A stretch of 64,000 nucleotides of DNA, taken from Elizabethkingia occulta. GTDB taxonomy: Bacteria; Bacteroidota; Bacteroidia; Flavobacteriales; Weeksellaceae. Shown one piece after another: positions 60,554 through 64,000 of this stretch. Position 1 is the stretch's first letter. The number at the start of each line of letters is the position of its first letter. A program made the translations under genes and the position numbers. The notes under the pieces are model-generated. The model was not told where the DNA came from. It did no database searches and saw nothing but the letters and a program-made list of their open reading frames with translations. The stretch spans positions 310,001 through 374,000 of the forward strand of contig NZ_MAHX01000016.1 in NCBI RefSeq assembly GCF_002023715.1. The letters run 5' to 3'.

Positions 60554-61960
60554 ATGAACCATATATCATATTTTAAATCATTTATTATCGCGACTTTAGG
60601 CATAACAGCTCTTAATTCGTGTGTTAAGAGTGATGATTATTCAGTTCCTACAATTGCTTGTACAGATAGATTTCCAGCAACTAATCATGCATTGTCCGAT
60701 CTGCCAGCTATTGCAAAAGTGAAGCCTGCACAAGCAGATATTATTAAGGAAGATTATATTGTAGAAGCTTATGTATCCTCTTCAGACCAATCCGGGAATA
60801 TTTACAAAGCATTGTATGTTCAGGACAAGCCTGAAAATCCTACACAAGCAGTTGAAATAGACATTGATGGATCAAATCAGTATGTTAATTACCCATTAGG
60901 CTCTAAAATAAGACTTAATCTTAAAGGGTTAGTGGTGCAGGCGACTAGTAATAATGTTAAAATTGGGACTTATGATCCCGATTATGCTATTGGAAGAATT
61001 AATCCAAATAGATTATCAGATTATATTGCGCGAGTTTGTGGAACTGAAGGGAAGGCTGTAATTAGTCAGATGGTGCCAGTAGTATTTGATAATATTACCG
61101 ATGCTTTGCAACCTCAGAATGTCAATAAATTGATTACGATTAAAGGAGTGCAATTTGATGATGCTGAGTTGTCTAAGACCTTTAGTGATGCTGATAAAAC
61201 TGGAGACAGATATATTGTAGATCCTAAAGGCAACAAATTAGATCTTAGATTTAGTAATTATGCCAATTTCTCAACAGAGAAAATTTCTCCTAATTATGTG
61301 AAGAGTGGTGATATTACGATGATTCTTAGCAGATATAATACAACATATCAGGCATATCTTAGAGATCTTAAAGATCTTAACCTTACAAAAGACAGATTCA
61401 CTGTTGAAGTAACTCCTCCTGATACAGTAACTCCTCCGGCAGCTAATGCAGCATGGCTATTTAAAGGAGCAGATTTTGAAAACTGGAATGATTTCATTGC
61501 TGCTTTGGATGGTAATGGCGTAAAACCATATGTTTCTCAAGCAGTAGGTAAAGGGATGAATGGAGGTAATGCTTTATTAATCAATACACCGGCAACAGGA
61601 AGCAATGATTATGTATTTACAGTTAGATCTGGAGCAGGGTATCCTGCTGCACCAAAAAGAATTACTTTCTATATGAATGGTACAGCTGCGGGTAATGGAT
61701 TATCCTTCAATGTATACGATGCGGCGAGTAAGTATACGCCATTTAATTCCGGAGATGTAACAGGAAGTGTACAGCTTACAGCTGCAATAACTAACGGTTA
61801 TGGCGGGAGTGTCGATACAAAAGGTAAATGGATTCTAGTAGCATTAGATCTAAGTACAATGCCAAGTGTTAATACGAAAGCCGGATCAAATATATTTGCA
61901 TTTAAAATAGGAAAATCAGGAACTTATAATCTACTTATAGATAACCTTAAAATAGAATAA
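60554..61960 (+). CDS. DUF5689 domain-containing lipoprotein
   Basis: Protein of 468 residues. The signal peptide ends in ALNSC, a lipobox. The N-terminal two thirds hold a DUF5689-type domain (ADIIKEDYIVEAYVSSSDQS, KALYVQDKPENPTQAVEIDI, GSKIRLNLKGLVVQ, an OB-like fold). A proline-rich linker (VTPPDTVTPPA) leads to a C-terminal beta-sandwich that looks like a carbohydrate-binding or choice-of-anchor fold (AAWLFKGADFENWNDF, ILVALDLSTMP, KSGTYNLLIDNLKIE). It is presumably exposed on the outer membrane and works with the receptor upstream. A terminator follows. Confidence 0.87.
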   Translation: MNHISYFKSFIIATLGITALNSCVKSDDYSVPTIACTDRFPATNHALSDLPAIAKVKPAQADIIKEDYIVEAYVSSSDQSGNIYKALYVQDKPENPTQAVEIDIDGSNQYVNYPLGSKIRLNLKGLVVQATSNNVKIGTYDPDYAIGRINPNRLSDYIARVCGTEGKAVISQMVPVVFDNITDALQPQNVNKLITIKGVQFDDAELSKTFSDADKTGDRYIVDPKGNKLDLRFSNYANFSTEKISPNYVKSGDITMILSRYNTTYQAYLRDLKDLNLTKDRFTVEVTPPDTVTPPAANAAWLFKGADFENWNDFIAALDGNGVKPYVSQAVGKGMNGGNALLINTPATGSNDYVFTVRSGAGYPAAPKRITFYMNGTAAGNGLSFNVYDAASKYTPFNSGDVTGSVQLTAAITNGYGGSVDTKGKWILVALDLSTMPSVNTKAGSNIFAFKIGKSGTYNLLIDNLKIE

Positions 61961-61982
61961 TATATCTGATTATATAAAGAGT

Positions 61983-62016
61983 AAAACCGGAAGAAAAATG
62001 TCTTCCGGTTTTTTAT
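61983..62016 (+). terminator. Terminator after the DUF5689 gene
   Basis: AAAACCGGAAGA and TCTTCCGGTTTT form a perfect 12-bp stem around AAAATG, followed by TTATTTT. Confidence 0.9.
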
Positions 62017-62102
62017 TTTAATATTTAATGTTAAAGAGTTCTCATATTGTTAGGAACAGCTATAGATCTAAGAAAGATATAGAACAAATTTTACTATTAT
62101 GA

Positions 62103-62245
62103 GATAGCATTCCTCCCGTAGCTTTAGTCTAATTTTCTGGCTTTTAATATAGTTCATCGTAATGAATAAGGAGCTCCGTTAGGAGCTTGACCTCTATAGG
62201 CTATAATTATGAAAATACAAAGCGTTCCGGAGGAACGCTATATGA
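62103..62245. repeat. REP-like hairpin cluster in an intergenic region
   Basis: Within a 477-base gap there are two tight palindromes: AGCTCC-GTTA-GGAGCT (62172-62187) and AGCGTTCC-GGA-GGAACGCT (62221-62239), plus a half-match AGCATTCCTCC near 62106 that resembles the second. They look like dispersed intergenic repeats; no gene is visible in the gap. Confidence 0.5.
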
Positions 62246-62390
62246 AATCAGAAATTAAAAAATCATTCAGAATAAAAAATAAAACCTTCAGATTATAACT
62301 GAGAGAAGGATAATAACTTTTATTTTCATATTAGCTCCCACAATAAAATTATCAGAGCAGAATGTTAAGTTGGTAAATGGATATAAAAAT

Positions 62391-62412
62391 ACCCGAACCA
62401 AAAAGTTCGGGT
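62391..62412 (-). terminator. Terminator after the DUF6702 gene
   Basis: ACCCGAAC and GTTCGGGT form a perfect 8-bp stem around CAAAAA. On the minus strand it is followed by ATTTTTAT. Confidence 0.75.
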
Positions 62413-62437
62413 GTTTGTTATTATAGTTCTTTTAATT

Positions 62438-62905
62438 TTAGAAAGCAGCTTCATTTACTTCTTTACCTCTTTGAAAAGTCATTGTTTTCTGCTTACCTTT
62501 ATAAGAAACGGTTACCAGATTCATCTGGCTGGAAAACTCATTCAGAAGTATTGTGTTTTTAATTTTTATAGTACTTATATTTCCTATGCCTGAAGCCTCA
62601 AAATATACCCAAACTGCTTCACCATTTACCTGGCTTCCGGTATATGTAAGCCTAACAGGAGCTCCGTTTACACTAGTACTAAAGTTAGCGTTTACATAAT
62701 TTTTAGCAGCGTTATCAAAACTCCCGCTTTTAGAATCCATTTTAAGAGCCTGCTCTAAATCTGAAGCGTTCATTTTGGTAGTGAACTTCAGAACTCCGTT
62801 CGCTTCATTATAATCTACTTTGGTCATAGAAGAATGGAATTCCATAAAACTAAATGCGAAAATTAGCAATGATAATATGCCTAATGTTCCTAATAACTTT
62901 TTCAT
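62438..62905 (-). CDS. DUF6702 family exported protein
   Basis: Protein of 155 residues with an N-terminal hydrophobic signal or anchor (LGTLGILSLLIFAFSFMEFH). The rest follows the DUF6702 pattern: HSSMTKVDYNEANGVLKFTT, KMNASDLEQALK, and a beta-rich domain ending NLVTVSYKGKQKTMTFQRGK. The family is exported in Bacteroidota and its function is not known; in many genomes it is near membrane proteases, but not here. Confidence 0.78.
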   Translation of the reverse strand: MKKLLGTLGILSLLIFAFSFMEFHSSMTKVDYNEANGVLKFTTKMNASDLEQALKMDSKSGSFDNAAKNYVNANFSTSVNGAPVRLTYTGSQVNGEAVWVYFEASGIGNISTIKIKNTILLNEFSSQMNLVTVSYKGKQKTMTFQRGKEVNEAAF

Positions 62906-62964
62906 TTTAAGAGAATTAATTTCATTTCCAAATAATAAGAGTCAAAATATATGCCACAAATTAA

Positions 62965-63696
62965 CTAAAAATTAACACTAATTGCATATTTTTCGTAGAA
63001 TGCCTTGATATGGGCAACAGCGTCATCCGCATTGTCTACAATTCTGTAAAGATTAAGATCTTCTTCTGAAATAAGGCCGTTTTTAAGCAATGAACTTTTA
63101 AACCAGTCTATTAAGCCTCCCCAGAACTCGCTTCCAACCAATACAATAGGGAATCGTCCGATTTTATTGGTCTGAATAAGAGTAAGGGCTTCCATTAGCT
63201 CATCTAGTGTTCCAAAACCTCCAGGCATAACAATGAATCCCTGAGAGTATTTTACGAACATTACTTTTCTTACAAAGAAATAATCGTAATCCATATTATA
63301 ACCATTGTCAATGTATGGATTAAAATGCTGTTCAAAAGGGAGGTCTATATTCAGCCCGATAGATTTTCCATGCCCGAATGCACCACGATTTCCTGCTTCC
63401 ATAATTCCGGGGCCACCACCAGTGATAACTCCAAATCCTAATTCGGTTATTTTTTCGGCTATTTCAGTAGCCATTTGATAATATTTGTGGTCTTCCTTCA
63501 GCCTTGCAGAGCCGAAGATAGAAACACATGGACCTATTTCCGTCATTTTTTCAAATCCGGAAACAAATTCAGCCATGATTTTAAAAACCATCCAGCTGTC
63601 CTTAGTTAGTTTCTCGTCCCAGCTTTTCTGGCGAAAACTTTCTTTTACTCTTTCGTCTAAAATAATATCGTTTTTAGGTGTATCTTTCTTTTTCAT
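62965..63696 (-). CDS. LOG-family (TIGR00730) Rossmann-fold protein
   Basis: Protein of 243 residues with the LOG signature: VMPGGFGTLDELMEALTLIQ and GGGPGIMEAGNRGAFGHGKS. LOG-family enzymes are nucleotide 5'-monophosphate phosphoribohydrolases, first known from cytokinin activation and often misnamed lysine decarboxylase. It is larger than the shortest bacterial LOG proteins because of an N-terminal extension (about 45 residues). It starts 12 bases after the stop of the nucleotidyltransferase gene on the same strand. Confidence 0.88.
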   Translation of the reverse strand: MKKKDTPKNDIILDERVKESFRQKSWDEKLTKDSWMVFKIMAEFVSGFEKMTEIGPCVSIFGSARLKEDHKYYQMATEIAEKITELGFGVITGGGPGIMEAGNRGAFGHGKSIGLNIDLPFEQHFNPYIDNGYNMDYDYFFVRKVMFVKYSQGFIVMPGGFGTLDELMEALTLIQTNKIGRFPIVLVGSEFWGGLIDWFKSSLLKNGLISEEDLNLYRIVDNADDAVAHIKAFYEKYAISVNF

Positions 63697-63708
63697 GTGT
63701 CTACATTT

Positions 63709-64000
63709 TTATTTAAAATATTCTTCCGCCAACAGAATACTCTCCGGCTTTCCAACATCTACAAGATATGCATCGTGAATATAACCATTGATTCTTTCTG
63801 TCATCATAAAGTCCAGGTATTCCTCCATAATGGAGAATTTTCCGGTACGTTTTATTTTATCAAAAATAAGAGAATTAATGCAATGGATTCCACTGAATGC
63901 TAAGGGGCGGAAGCCTTTGTTGAATTCTGCAAGCTTTTGTTCTCCGGTATTGGTGTTCATCCAGCCTTTTAATACCATAGAATCGTCGAAAAGTAATTTT
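63709..64000 (-). CDS. Sugar-nucleotide nucleotidyltransferase, C-terminal part
   Basis: The gene runs off the right edge; the frame remains open upstream of the methionine at 63978 through KLLFDDS to the window end. The visible ~96 residues (LLFDDSMVLKGWMNTNTGEQ, LAFSGIHCINSLIFDKI, DAYLVDVGKPESILLAEEYF) match the C-terminal half of the NTP_transferase family such as mannose-1-phosphate guanylyltransferase or MurNAc-1-phosphate uridylyltransferase (MurU). The LAFSGIHC and VDVGKPESI motifs hold the sugar- and metal-binding Asp. The nucleotide used cannot be told from this part. Confidence 0.85.
   Translation of the reverse strand, partial: KLLFDDSMVLKGWMNTNTGEQKLAEFNKGFRPLAFSGIHCINSLIFDKIKRTGKFSIMEEYLDFMMTERINGYIHDAYLVDVGKPESILLAEEYFK

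Noticed and set aside
62377-62593. Plus-strand short frames over the DUF6702 gene
   Set aside because: They overlap a minus-strand gene with signal peptide and terminator; no independent support.
1-64000. CRISPR arrays, tRNA or rRNA genes, prophage
   Set aside because: No regularly spaced repeats, tRNA cloverleaf, rRNA segment or phage structural gene was seen by eye; a tRNAscan or CRISPR search would be decisive.

Overview
The window is AT-rich chromosomal DNA from a member of the Bacteroidota, class Flavobacteriia. It most resembles the Chryseobacterium/Elizabethkingia group (Weeksellaceae). The grounds are SusC/SusD pairs, outer-membrane beta-barrel receptors, a GLPGLI-family protein, DUF5689 and HU-CCDC81 proteins, an N-acylornithine type arginine pathway, a CatB xenobiotic acetyltransferase, and promoters matching the Bacteroidota pattern TTG-N17-23-TAnnTTTG. 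The genus is an inference. I saw no tRNA, rRNA, CRISPR array, phage or insertion sequence.

Layout. 1-4.9 kb: arginine cluster, argD (3' part), N-acylornithine carbamoyltransferase, argB, an M20 deacylase and argH, converging on an Lrp/AsnC regulator. 5.4-12.1 kb: three paralogous outer-membrane beta-barrel receptors on the minus strand, divergent from a LytS/LytTR two-component pair, an ECF-like sigma factor and a small membrane protein. 15.2-17.3 kb: a small secreted cysteine-containing protein coupled to a GLPGLI protein, then a membrane protein and Hsp20. 17.4-19.7 kb: aconitase. 19.8-21.3 kb: CD225-like, DUF2752 and WG-repeat proteins. 21.55-23.8 kb: TPP riboswitch and TonB-dependent receptor. 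24-30.6 kb: HU-like membrane protein, thioesterase, 2-hydroxyacid dehydrogenase, SxxK lipoprotein, Ig-like lipoprotein, haem-binding protein, CatB. 30.7-35 kb (minus): NUDIX hydrolase, XerD, dCMP deaminase, enoyl-CoA hydratase, catalase; the catalase is divergent from OxyR. 36.1-38.3 kb: SAM-II-like riboswitch, metK, Mn-type superoxide dismutase.

38.3-57.4 kb is a carbohydrate-use region. It has a NUDIX-fold regulator with a broken Nudix box, an MFS transporter, a tandemly duplicated SusC-SusD pair (each copy followed by the same hairpin), two minus-strand genes (lipoprotein, secreted endonuclease/exonuclease/phosphatase), a GH3 beta-glucosidase (BglX type), what looks like the C-terminal stub of a lost GH30 gene, and a second GH3. 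Together these suggest beta-glucan or beta-glucoside use. 57.7-62 kb: a receptor with a carboxypeptidase-regulatory-like domain plus a DUF5689 lipoprotein. 62.4-64 kb: DUF6702, LOG-family and nucleotidyltransferase (partial) genes.

Points of most interest: the duplicated SusCD pair with divergence in patches; the GH30 remnant; the NUDIX-type regulator and the inverted repeat abutting the first susC start; two genes whose consensus promoters predict leaderless mRNAs; a valine at the acetyl/succinyl specificity position of the carbamoyltransferase; and the coupled secreted Cys peptide/GLPGLI pair.
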